From an uncultured Myxococcales bacterium (GTDB lineage Bacteria > Myxococcota_A > UBA9042), in the NCBI GenBank assembly GCA_903840165.1, contig CAIMEY010000061.1, forward strand, positions 1 to 64,000: DNA of 64,000 bases, read 5' to 3'. Positions 8,660 to 18,010 of the stretch are shown piece by piece. The notes under the pieces were generated by a model. It was not told where the DNA came from. It searched no databases and saw nothing but the letters and a program-made list of their open reading frames with translations. How positions within the stretch are numbered: position 1 is the first letter of the stretch; each line of letters starts with the position of its first letter. Both the position numbers and the translations under genes were made by a program.

Positions 8660-10945
8660 CTAGGCTAGGCCCCAACGTCGTCGAAAGGTCCATTCGGCGC
8701 CGAGCAGCAAGATAATCCAGGCAAAGACTTCCGGCCGACTCCAAAGGTCATCATGTGATTGCTCAGCAAGATCAGGGAGATCGCGAACCATCAGCGGCAC
8801 CGGACCGGTGGGCCCGCGGTCTCGCCATAACTTGCCGCCACTGGCCTGGGTAAGGCTGCGCAAGATCCCGTCATCTGGCTGTAATTGTTGCCACTCAGCC
8901 TGATTGGGCGCCACAACCAACGGCACCGAAGCCCGGCACGCCTGGCCATCGACCATGGCCTCGACCACGACCAGCAGGGCACCGACTTCTTTGGGTATCA
9001 GGTTGAGCTCGATGCGCCCTTGATCGTCGCTAGCGGTGCTCCAGATCGCGGTCGCGTGCGCGTCCTTGGTCGCCTCCGTCAGCGGTAGAAGATCGGCTTT
9101 GACGGAAACGCCAACCGCAGGTTTTCCATTGGACGTAACCACTTGCACGCGCACATGCACGGGCTGTCCTTGGGCAATCGGGGCGGTCGGCGCCTCGAGT
9201 CGGAGGCTGTCGAGGTCCGGATCCCGCAGCAGCCAAGCGGTTAGCTGATCGAGCAACTTATGATAATCGCCGCGGATTCGTTGCCTTTCGAGGTCGCTCC
9301 CCTGGTCCGGAAAGGCCCAGGCCCACAAGCCATCGGACGCAAGCACGCCGCTGCGTCCTTGGCCGACTTCGCCGACCGCTAGCAGGGGCTGACCATGGTC
9401 GTCGGTGACCAAGACACTTGCATTTTCAGTCGCTTGTAGGCCCGTGTTGCGGCCATGCCAGCTGCGCGCTGCCCACAAAGCGCCATTGGAATCCGCATCT
9501 GCGTCTAACTGCACGACCGGATGGCTGCGGCCCGCGGGGGTCAACTGCAGGTGAGCGGTCGAGTCGACATACCCTAGATCTTCGCCGGCCAGCGGTTGCA
9601 GACGAACTGGTAACCATTGCGCAATTTCCGTTCCGTAATAGCCCCCGGCCGACAGAGATTGGCGCCCACCTAGGACCAGGAAAGCGCCGCCCCCGGTGAC
9701 GTATTGCTGCAATTGCCGCAGGTACTGTTCGACCTGAAAAGGGCCAAACGGAAAGTCTTGGAAGATAACGAGGTCGAAGCTGGACAGAGATTCTTCGAAG
9801 ATCTCACGGGTTGGAAAGGGAATTAGGGTGGTGTCCTCGGCGCTGACAAAGGAACCGGAGCCTTGACCGACCATGACATAGAAGGACACGAGGTCGACGC
9901 TGGGGTCCGCGCGCAAGTGGGTGCGCAGGAAGCGCGTGTCCCAGGATGGATGGCCGGCGAGGTGTAAAACCCTTGTTCTATCACGGACTACCTGCACCTG
10001 GGCCCAGGCGCGATTGTTCGACTCTGTGGCCTCTCCCGGCAACGCGGCGACTTCGGCTTGCAACAGGTGAGACCCGACGTGCTGAGGTAAGTATGTGAGA
10101 TCCAAGGTTCTTCGTGCCGGACCTGCCGTTGCCACCGGCTTTGTCGCGACGAGTTGGCCGTTGTCGCGCAGGGTGACCGTCAGATCGCCACTATTCTTGG
10201 TTAAACCGCTGATTTCTAAATCGATGCTCACGGGCATTTCGGTTCGCGTGAAGCCAAAGCTGGCCGCCCGCACCGCTGCGATGGCGACGTCGCGAACGGG
10301 TTCGGCATCGGCGATGTGGATGGCATGGAGCGGAATGCCTAACTTTTCAAGAACATCAGCCGTGTCCGCGTCCAGGCTATGGTCACGACCAGCGCGGGCG
10401 TGCAGCAGGGCGTTGTCGAGTCCGTCCGACACAAGCACGACAGCCGCAAGGTTTCTCGATGGCTGTTGCTCCGCTAGTGCTTGCAAAGTATGAAGAAAGT
10501 CCGTCGTCTCACCCCGGGGCCCGAGCTTGCGCAGTGCCTCTGCATCCGCCACGGGTTGCAACTGGTCGCTCATGGCAAACCATTGAACAGACTGACGTTT
10601 CGCTAAGTCAGTGGCTGCCAGCATCGCTGCGTCAAATCGCTGCTGCCCGGCCGTCCCCTGGGCCATCGACTGGGACCGATCGACCACGACCGCCACCTTG
10701 CGCCCGGCGTGCTGGGAACGCGTGCTCACCCAGGTGGGTTGTAGCAGGACGGTCCCAAGACTCGCCACGGCCGCGGCCCGCAAAAGCAGAAGAATGACTG
10801 AGTGTTTGCGTCGAACCACAGTGCGCAGGTTAAAGGCGCTCAGGGCAAGGACGGCCAGGGCCAGCAACGCCACGGGCAGGAGCGCAGGCACTGACCACTG
10901 CAGTCCCCACTCCAAGTGTCCGTCAAGGCGAAGCAAATGCGGCAT
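8660..10945 (-). CDS. VWA-domain membrane protein with internal glutamine-amidotransferase-like domain (DUF/BatA-like)
   Basis: N-terminal TM helices, then AVVVDRSQSMAQGTAG...AAVVLVSDGLDNA (VWA MIDAS), later YYGTEIAQWLPVRLQPL region and C-terminal TM FAWIILLLGAEW. Confidence 0.8.
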   Translation of the reverse strand: MPHLLRLDGHLEWGLQWSVPALLPVALLALAVLALSAFNLRTVVRRKHSVILLLLRAAAVASLGTVLLQPTWVSTRSQHAGRKVAVVVDRSQSMAQGTAGQQRFDAAMLAATDLAKRQSVQWFAMSDQLQPVADAEALRKLGPRGETTDFLHTLQALAEQQPSRNLAAVVLVSDGLDNALLHARAGRDHSLDADTADVLEKLGIPLHAIHIADAEPVRDVAIAAVRAASFGFTRTEMPVSIDLEISGLTKNSGDLTVTLRDNGQLVATKPVATAGPARRTLDLTYLPQHVGSHLLQAEVAALPGEATESNNRAWAQVQVVRDRTRVLHLAGHPSWDTRFLRTHLRADPSVDLVSFYVMVGQGSGSFVSAEDTTLIPFPTREIFEESLSSFDLVIFQDFPFGPFQVEQYLRQLQQYVTGGGAFLVLGGRQSLSAGGYYGTEIAQWLPVRLQPLAGEDLGYVDSTAHLQLTPAGRSHPVVQLDADADSNGALWAARSWHGRNTGLQATENASVLVTDDHGQPLLAVGEVGQGRSGVLASDGLWAWAFPDQGSDLERQRIRGDYHKLLDQLTAWLLRDPDLDSLRLEAPTAPIAQGQPVHVRVQVVTSNGKPAVGVSVKADLLPLTEATKDAHATAIWSTASDDQGRIELNLIPKEVGALLVVVEAMVDGQACRASVPLVVAPNQAEWQQLQPDDGILRSLTQASGGKLWRDRGPTGPVPLMVRDLPDLAEQSHDDLWSRPEVFAWIILLLGAEWTFRRRWGLA

Positions 10946-11022
10946 TGCGTCCTTGTTCAGTGCCAGCTAGGGGCGCCCTACCGGGTCGCAGCGGTGCCGG
11001 GCCAATCGGCGGGCCTTGGTCG

Positions 11023-11290
11023 TAGTCTCGCACACTAGTACCGCAAACCCGAAGTTCCTTGCGGGTTAGAGGTACAGTGTTTGCTTCTAGTTTCAAGGGG
11101 GGCGCGCCATCTCCCCTTTCGCCGTGCCAGACTTGGCACGGCTCATACGCTGCGCGCACCGTGGAGTCCTCTCCCCGCCCGCGCGTGCGGGCTCACCCCT
11201 GGGTTCGGCCGGTTCCCCGGCTGCAAAGTCCACAACGCCGAGTCCTTCGCGGTAACCCGGAAAGGACTTAGGGTTGCGTGTACTAGCGCG
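11023..11290. repeat. about 250-bp inverted-repeat element bounded by CTAGTAC...CGGGTT hairpins (MITE-like or structured intergenic element)
   Basis: Left: CTAG(11035-11038)TACCGCAAACCCGAAGTTCCTTGCGGGTT; right (11254-11286): AACCCGGAAAGGACTTAGGGTTGCGTGTA-CTAG. The two 29-nt ends match at 21/29 positions in inverted orientation by my hand alignment. Confidence 0.55.
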
Positions 11291-11299
11291 GAGAGCCCT

Positions 11300-12259
11300 T
11301 TATTCTTCAGCACCTGCAGCGGGTACTGCTGCAGGAACGTGGCTGCCGCGTCGGTTGCGCAAAAGGTGCATCACGTGGGTGTGATCGTCCTTGTAGTCCA
11401 AGCATAATGCATACATCACCAAGTTTACCGCCAAGCGAAACGCCTGCTCGCGCTGCGATTCGCCTCCCGGCACGGCGCTCAGGGCAAAGCCGCCGAATTG
11501 CGACCGCTGCAAGGCCCCCGCAAGGTCGTTGCGCGTATATAAGACCACGTAATGATTGCTAACGCGGATCCCTTCCAGTTCCCGCGTATCGGCGCGGCGG
11601 CCCACGGGTTGATCCAGGCGGTAGAAGCTGCGGAACAGGACGTGGCCACTGTTCAGCCGTTGCATAGGCTGCGGAAAAATCCGTTGCAATTCAGCGCGAA
11701 TGCTGGTGTCAAAGGCACTGTTCGCCTCCGTTCGGCCGACATTGTCGACCACCAGTAGGCCACCGGTCGACAAGTGTAGGCGCAGGTTGGCGACGGCTTG
11801 ATCGCTCAGCTTGGCGACGGCCTTGTCACCCGACCAATACAGCAGAGGGTAGTGAAAGATGGCGGGATCTTCAGGACGAATTCCAATAGCTTGGGTCGCA
11901 ATATCAACGCTGGTTCGCAGGCGAATTTCTTGGGCCCAAGCGGCCAGCGCCGACGAAGGGTCACCGCTGCCGGGCACCTTGAGCCAAGCCAAATGAATCA
12001 TGTTCCCAGGTGGTTCCAGTCCTTGCACGCTGCGAGGGTGAACCGTCACCGCCATCAGGCCGAGGAGCATAACGACGCGGCCCCAACCGATGGGTCCCAA
12101 GGGCAGCCACAAACTGATCGAATCAAGCCAATCGGCCCGTTTGCGGACCAGCATGCCGACCAAGGAGAATGCCGACTTGCGCTTGACGCAGTCCCGGCCG
12201 CAAGGCAAGGCTCCCAAGGGAATGGGTAATTGAATCAACGCATTGCTAGGACGCATCAA
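11300..12259 (-). CDS. DUF4159 domain protein
   Basis: FHYPLLYWSGDKAVAKLSDQAVANLRLHLSTGGLLVVDNVG...DTSIRAELQRIFPQPMQRLNSGHVLFRSFYRLDQPVGR...LEGIRVSNHYVVLYTRNDLAGAL..., characteristic DUF4159 layout; N-terminal hydrophobic segment. Confidence 0.8.
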   Translation of the reverse strand: MMRPSNALIQLPIPLGALPCGRDCVKRKSAFSLVGMLVRKRADWLDSISLWLPLGPIGWGRVVMLLGLMAVTVHPRSVQGLEPPGNMIHLAWLKVPGSGDPSSALAAWAQEIRLRTSVDIATQAIGIRPEDPAIFHYPLLYWSGDKAVAKLSDQAVANLRLHLSTGGLLVVDNVGRTEANSAFDTSIRAELQRIFPQPMQRLNSGHVLFRSFYRLDQPVGRRADTRELEGIRVSNHYVVLYTRNDLAGALQRSQFGGFALSAVPGGESQREQAFRLAVNLVMYALCLDYKDDHTHVMHLLRNRRGSHVPAAVPAAGAEE

Positions 12260-12653
12260 CGGTTGTCTCGTCAGGGCCTTGCGCGCTGCGGCCGCGGTGG
12301 CAGTGCTTGGTCATGTTCAGCCTGCCAATTGCTTGGCGCTCAGCAGCATAGCAGCAACGGCGTTGCCCCGGGAATTTCACGCCCAAAACGCACACCACGG
12401 CCGCCAGTCGCTGCGGTACTCCGCACGATCATGGCAGAACGCAAAGCCTACCCGGGGGCCGGCTCCATGCCCGCCAATTGCTGGGTAGCAAGCAGCGACC
12501 GAAGGTGGCACAATCCCCAGTCCGCCGCGGCATTCGTGGCTGCCGACCAACACAGGTGCGCCGATGACTTTTCGCCTTGGGCTCGACCGTCCCATGCCCT
12601 GCACAAGCCCCACGACCGATACGGGAGCTCGCACTTCATCTCCGCGTAAAGAC

Positions 12654-13868
12654 ATGGTTTTTCGCCGTCTGGTCGCCTTTTTGCTCCCCGCGACGCTGGC
12701 GCTGTCTTGTGGCCGAACCCCGCCGCCGTCCCCGGTTGCGCCCCCTTTGCCGGCTGCCCAAGCCAAGGCCGCGGTCGACAAGCCGTTGCCCCCGCCCTTG
12801 CCGGACTTCGGCGTCGCCTACGAGACCTACGTCTCTGCGCGGGTGCTCGATCTTTGCGCGCAAAAATATGGGCAAAATCACCAAGAAGGCGAGCGATTGG
12901 CCGTCGAGTTTCTCGCAGGTCGCAAGCCCGTTTGGAACCTCGATTTGGCGCTCACGCCCGAGGCCAATCCAGTCAACAAGCCGACCAAGTCCGGCAAGGG
13001 TGCCAAGGGAACCCCCGTGATCAAGGGGGATTTGCCGGCCAAGGCGGCAGCAGAGTCTGCCCAAGTTGCGCCTGAGCCCGCGGCCGAAAACGAGGCTGAT
13101 CGGGCCACGCGCGCTCTGTATTTGCACGGAATCGACCTGTCGATCAGCCACACGCCGACCAGCGAAGCGATCAATGCCCGTGTCCAGAAGTGCTTGTATG
13201 CTAAAGAAATTGGCCTCATCGAGCAATCCTTGATCGACCGCTATGCCAAAGCATTTGTCGAGATCGCGTGCCTGCAGGCGCAGATGACCGATGACAAAGG
13301 CAAACTCGATACGCTGGCCCACGCGCAGGCAGCGGCGAAGATCTTTCAGGAAAACGAATTTCAAGCGGCCGATTTTTCAAGAATTGGCCTAATCTTCGGC
13401 CGGTTCCCGATTGTTCAGACCCAGATTCAGGAAAAGAAGGCTGGCCGCTGTCCAGACCCACGTGTTGCGGCGTTCCAGGCGCGGCAGACCGGGCAGTGGT
13501 CCGGTAGTGTATCAGGAGAACGCAATGGTTCCGTGCAGTTTTCTGGTACTGATGGCGCGCTGACTGGCCAAGTCCAGTGGAACGGCGTGCCGCGCAAGCA
13601 GCCCGACGGCCGCGCCCAGACCCAACCAGCTATCGCTGTCGAGGGGCGTATTTCCGGGACATCCCTCAATGCATTCGGGCAGGTGGGCCAGGACTGGGTC
13701 CGTCTGACCGGCACGGTGCAGGGGGCTCCCGGGGCAGCTCACCCCGATTCCTTGACGGGCACCTGGCAGGGCGAAGTGGATTTCCACAAGCTAAAAGGCA
13801 CGTTCAAGGCGGAGCGCGTCCCGCCGGCGGCCCCTGTGCCTGCTGTGACGACGCCCACCGCCCCCTGA
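12654..13868 (+). CDS. putative lipoprotein
   Basis: MVFRRLVAFLLPATLALSCGRTPPPSPVAPPLPAAQ: signal peptide with lipobox LSC, Pro-rich spacer; C-terminal beta-rich segment WSGSVSGERNGSVQFSGTDGALTGQVQWNG. Confidence 0.62.
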   Translation: MVFRRLVAFLLPATLALSCGRTPPPSPVAPPLPAAQAKAAVDKPLPPPLPDFGVAYETYVSARVLDLCAQKYGQNHQEGERLAVEFLAGRKPVWNLDLALTPEANPVNKPTKSGKGAKGTPVIKGDLPAKAAAESAQVAPEPAAENEADRATRALYLHGIDLSISHTPTSEAINARVQKCLYAKEIGLIEQSLIDRYAKAFVEIACLQAQMTDDKGKLDTLAHAQAAAKIFQENEFQAADFSRIGLIFGRFPIVQTQIQEKKAGRCPDPRVAAFQARQTGQWSGSVSGERNGSVQFSGTDGALTGQVQWNGVPRKQPDGRAQTQPAIAVEGRISGTSLNAFGQVGQDWVRLTGTVQGAPGAAHPDSLTGTWQGEVDFHKLKGTFKAERVPPAAPVPAVTTPTAP

Positions 13869-13904
13869 GTGCGCTCGACCTTCGGATCGCGCTGTGAGGT
13901 ACCT

Positions 13905-14759
13905 ATGTCGACCCTAAATTGCGAAGTCATTCAGATCACTGCACGGGATGGCATCGCCCTGCATACCCGCGTCAATCGGGCCGACCAAGGTCGCGGTACC
14001 GTGCTGATTCACCACGGTTTTGCCGAGCATGGTCAACGCTATGGCCACGTCGTCGACCCGCTAGTCGCTGCCGGTTGGCATGTGGTGACCTTTGACGCGC
14101 GCGGCCACGGCAATAGCGGTGGCATCCCGGTTTTCTGTAAGACTTTTGAAGAGTACGTCGACGACCTTGCCCGAGTCGTCGCCGACGTGAAGGCGCGACT
14201 GCCCGGACCCCTGGTTTTGCTAGGGCATTCCATGGGAGGCCTCGTGGTGCTGCGCCTGCTCGTCGACCAACCGCGGGTCTGCGATGCTGCGGTGCTGTCC
14301 AATCCGGCCCTTGTCAATAAAGTAGTGATTCCTGCTTGGAAATCTTTGCTCGCCATCGGGGCCTCGCGCCTCGCACCTGGACTGCAAGTGCCCTCCGGCA
14401 TTCCGCCGACCGACATCAGCCGCGACCCTGAACAGGTCAAGCTTTACCAAGAAGATCCCTTGGTTCACAAAGTTGCGACCGCGCGCTGGTACACGTCCTT
14501 TATCGGTGCCCAGGCCCAAGTGCTTGCGCGTGCGGCGGATCTGGCTTCTGTCCGGATTCTGCTGCTGCTCGGCACGGGCGATCGCATCATCGATTCGGCG
14601 CGCACGAGGGCATTTTACGAACAAATTCCAGGCAATTTGCATGCTTTGCAGGTCTATGACGGCTTTTACCACGAACTGTTCAACGAACCGTTGGCGGACC
14701 GCCAGCGCGTCATCGCCGATCTGTGTGCATGGCTGCAGCAATTGCCTGTAGTTGCATAG
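13905..14759 (+). CDS. alpha/beta hydrolase (monoacylglycerol-lipase-like, Hydrolase_4)
   Basis: GTVLIHHGFAEHGQRYGHVVDPLVAAGWHVVTFDARGHGNSGG and nucleophile elbow VLLGHSMGGLVVLRLL; GTGDRIIDSAR, DGFYHELFNEP (catalytic His). Confidence 0.92.
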   Translation: MSTLNCEVIQITARDGIALHTRVNRADQGRGTVLIHHGFAEHGQRYGHVVDPLVAAGWHVVTFDARGHGNSGGIPVFCKTFEEYVDDLARVVADVKARLPGPLVLLGHSMGGLVVLRLLVDQPRVCDAAVLSNPALVNKVVIPAWKSLLAIGASRLAPGLQVPSGIPPTDISRDPEQVKLYQEDPLVHKVATARWYTSFIGAQAQVLARAADLASVRILLLLGTGDRIIDSARTRAFYEQIPGNLHALQVYDGFYHELFNEPLADRQRVIADLCAWLQQLPVVA

Positions 14760-14819
14760 AGTTGTGGTGCGTTGTGTTCCTTTGTCCAGGCGCTGCCATC
14801 GCAGCGTTAGGGCGGCGCT

Positions 14820-16496
14820 GTGCAAGACGAATTGGGGCGTTACCATCTGCTGCGGCACCTAGCCACTGGGGGCATGGGCGAGGTGTACCTAGCTGAGGCC
14901 AAGGGCGCGGCGGGTTTTGCAAAACGCCTTGTTATCAAGACATTGCGGCGTGAATTGGCGGCTGACGAGCAGCTCGTGCAGCAGTTCGTGCGCGAAGGCC
15001 AGCTGCTAGAAGCGTTGGATCATCCAAATATCGCGCAAATACAAGATCTTGGGCGTGATGGCGACACCTACTTTTTGGCCATGGAGTTTGTCGAAGGCTT
15101 CGACCTCCGGGCGCTGCAGCGAGCCCTGCCACTTCAAGATGGCGAAACGCCAAGACTTTCGGAGAAGTCTGTTCTCTACATCGTCGCAGCCGTCGCTCGG
15201 GCCCTCGAGCACGCCCAGACGCGTCGCGGGCCCGATGGCGCGCCGCTCAAGATTGTCCACCATGACGTGACGCCGTCGAACATCATGGTTCGGCAGGATG
15301 GCCATGTAAAGCTTGTGGATTTTGGCGTGGCCCGCTCGGCCGTGGTTCATCGGTTGTCGGCGGGAGCCCTGCGCGGCAAGTTGCCGTACCTCAGCCCTGA
15401 GCAGGCCAATCAGCAGGCGGTGGACGGGAGGGCTGATCTGTTTGCGCTCGGCCTGTGCGCCACGGAATTGATCAGTGGGCAAAGGGCCTTGGACGTCACT
15501 GAGCCTGAAGCCTTGGAGGATGCCTACGCCCGATTGCCGCAGCGCTTAGCGGGACTAACCGGGCGATGTGGTGAGCAAACCATTGAATTAATTAGCAACC
15601 TCTTGGGGCGGGACCCAGCCGCTCGCCCTCGTGACGCCGGCATCGTCGCTGACCGGGCCGAAGCCCTGCTCGTGCAGTTGGGCGAAGCATCGCCCGCCCG
15701 TGCGCTTGCCGCAGAACTCAGCCCTGCGCTGCGGGTTTTGGCGGCCAAGGCTGCCAGCTTTGACCAGACCTTGGCCCAACTCGTTGGTGTTGGTGGTGTT
15801 TCCGCGGTCGAAGCCACGGGCACGCTCAGTCTGCCGGGCATTGAAGTGGTCCAGGTTGCCGCGGCCAGTGCCCGGGATGAGGCGCCTGTGTCTGCTACGG
15901 TTGTGCGGCGGCCGTGGCGTAAGCGCTTGATGACAGCGGCGTTTCTTGTACTTCTTGCCGCGGTTGCCCTGGGATTCTGGCTCGGTGCCCGCCGGACTCC
16001 AGCCCCCGATGAGCCAAGCCACGCGCCAACCATGCAGGGCACCGAGTCCCCTTCAGGGCAAAATCCGTCATTGGCATGGAAAACTCAGGGGGTCGCCCTG
16101 CCGAATCCACCCACGCAGCTACAGGGCTCCGTGGTCCTCGCCGCGGAGAAGAAAACCTTGTCAGCACTGGAGTTGCCGATTGCAGTCACGGCCCAGCAGC
16201 CACCCGACGCGCAGGCACGCAAGGCGACGGCGCATAAGCTATCGCATGCCGATGTTGCCACGGGTATTGTGAAGTTTCGCGTGCTTCCAGCGGATTGCCG
16301 GGTCAGCATCGATGGGGTCCTGCGCCGCCCCGATCGGACGCGCAACACGTACCGTCTGGCGCTGGTCCCGGGCGATCACCGCCTCAAGATTGAAGATCCG
16401 GATACCGGCGAATCAAAAGTGATAGAAATCAAACAGTTGTGCGCGCAAGAAGAACGCGACATCGCCGACACGCTGCTGGGCGGCGGCCTGCCTTAG
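14820..16496 (+). CDS. Ser/Thr protein kinase with a single TM and C-terminal PEGA-like domain
   Basis: YHLLRHLATGGMGEVYLAEAKGAAGFAKRLVIKTLRRE, IVHHDVTPSNIMVRQDGHVKLVDFGVARS, TM AAFLVLLAAVALGFWLGA, C-term FRVLPADCRVSIDGVLRRPD. GTG start. Confidence 0.92.
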   Translation: MQDELGRYHLLRHLATGGMGEVYLAEAKGAAGFAKRLVIKTLRRELAADEQLVQQFVREGQLLEALDHPNIAQIQDLGRDGDTYFLAMEFVEGFDLRALQRALPLQDGETPRLSEKSVLYIVAAVARALEHAQTRRGPDGAPLKIVHHDVTPSNIMVRQDGHVKLVDFGVARSAVVHRLSAGALRGKLPYLSPEQANQQAVDGRADLFALGLCATELISGQRALDVTEPEALEDAYARLPQRLAGLTGRCGEQTIELISNLLGRDPAARPRDAGIVADRAEALLVQLGEASPARALAAELSPALRVLAAKAASFDQTLAQLVGVGGVSAVEATGTLSLPGIEVVQVAAASARDEAPVSATVVRRPWRKRLMTAAFLVLLAAVALGFWLGARRTPAPDEPSHAPTMQGTESPSGQNPSLAWKTQGVALPNPPTQLQGSVVLAAEKKTLSALELPIAVTAQQPPDAQARKATAHKLSHADVATGIVKFRVLPADCRVSIDGVLRRPDRTRNTYRLALVPGDHRLKIEDPDTGESKVIEIKQLCAQEERDIADTLLGGGLP

Positions 16497-16552
16497 CGAG
16501 CGCGGCGGTTTTGCTTTGAATCCGCGTCGCGTCTTCGCTATCGTCTGCGCCC

Positions 16553-17926
16553 ATGGATGCTGCCACCCGAACACTGACCGCCGCTGCCTTTGCCGATCGG
16601 TACACGTTGCCCAAGTACCGTCTGCGGGTGATCAACGGGCCAGATGCCGGATTAGAAAAGATTTTTGACCGTCGCTTGGTCTACGTTGGCTCGGCACCGG
16701 ACAACGACTTTGTGCTTGATGATCCGTCCGTCTCCCGTAATCATTTGAAAATTGATGGAGAACGCGGCGGCTATCGGATTCGCGACCTAGACTCCAAGAA
16801 TGGCACCTGGTTTGCCGGCGCAAGGCTCAGCGAGGCGATTCTCGGCAGTCCATCGCTCCTGCGCCTCGGGCAAACAGAGTTGCAATTCGAGCAGTTGCCT
16901 GAGCTCCACGAAGTCGCGCTGGCTCGGGAGCCGAACTTTGGCCACTTGCTCGGGCAATCGCCTGAAATGCGTGAGATATTCGCACTGTTGGCGCGTGTCG
17001 CCCCGGCCGATAGCACAGTGCTTGTCCAAGGCGAATCGGGCACCGGCAAAGAACTGGTGGCCGAAGCGCTGCATCACCACTCCAAACGCCACCAGAAACC
17101 CTTTGTTGTTTTCGATTGTTCCGCGATTCAACGCGACCTTGTCGAAAGCGAGTTGTTCGGCCACGTCAAGGGCTCCTTCACCGGCGCCATCGCCACACGC
17201 AAGGGGGCCTTTGCCGAAGCCCATGGCGGCACGCTGTTTTTGGACGAGATCGGCGAGCTGGACATGGATCTGCAGCCTAAGCTGTTGCGGGTACTGGAGA
17301 AACGGGAGATCAAGCCTGTAGGCAGCAATGAGCGCCAAGCCGTGGACGTGCGCATTATTGCCGCCACCAATCGGGATTTGAGCCAAATGGTGCGCGACGG
17401 CACCTTTCGCGAAGACCTCTACTACCGACTTGCGGTGATTACTGTTCAATTACCGGCACTTCGGCGACGGCGCGGCGATATTCCACCGTTGGTCAACCAC
17501 TTCTTGCAGGACGTGGTAGCGCGCAATGGGCTTGGGCGTTCGCTCACCGTGTCCTTTGACACCATGCAGCAACTGCAAAATCACAGTTGGCCGGGCAATG
17601 TGCGGGAACTCCGCAATCACATTGAGCGGGCGGCGGTGCTCTCCGATGGGCAGCAACTGCAAGTGCAGTGGTCGCCCCTGGGAGCCAATGCCGCAGAACC
17701 CGTTTCTGAACAAGCGCTTGCGGCGGACTTTGATCTGCCATTCAAGGACGCCAAAGCGCGGCTGATCGACGCGTTCGAGCGCCACTACTGGCAACGCGCC
17801 CTCGATCGGGCGCAATGGAACGTTTCCGCGGCGGCGCGAGCGACCGGTCTGCATCGCAAGTCCTTGGAATACCTGATTCGCAAGCTGGATTTGCAGCGCG
17901 ATGAGCCCGCCTCTCGGTCCCCCTGA
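16553..17926 (+). CDS. FHA-domain sigma-54-dependent transcriptional activator
   Basis: FHA: RRLVYVGSAPDNDFVLDDPSVSRNHLKI; AAA+: [31 protein letters not shown] (GAFTGA variant), [12 protein letters not shown]; Fis-like HTH at C-terminus. Confidence 0.93.
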   Translation: MDAATRTLTAAAFADRYTLPKYRLRVINGPDAGLEKIFDRRLVYVGSAPDNDFVLDDPSVSRNHLKIDGERGGYRIRDLDSKNGTWFAGARLSEAILGSPSLLRLGQTELQFEQLPELHEVALAREPNFGHLLGQSPEMREIFALLARVAPADSTVLVQGESGTGKELVAEALHHHSKRHQKPFVVFDCSAIQRDLVESELFGHVKGSFTGAIATRKGAFAEAHGGTLFLDEIGELDMDLQPKLLRVLEKREIKPVGSNERQAVDVRIIAATNRDLSQMVRDGTFREDLYYRLAVITVQLPALRRRRGDIPPLVNHFLQDVVARNGLGRSLTVSFDTMQQLQNHSWPGNVRELRNHIERAAVLSDGQQLQVQWSPLGANAAEPVSEQALAADFDLPFKDAKARLIDAFERHYWQRALDRAQWNVSAAARATGLHRKSLEYLIRKLDLQRDEPASRSP

Positions 17927-18010
17927 GTGCGCAGTCGGCGGCCCGTTTGCCGCCCGTCGGATTGTGCTACACTTGCTGCGGCCGATTCCTTTCTGGTCAC
18001 GGAGCATGCC

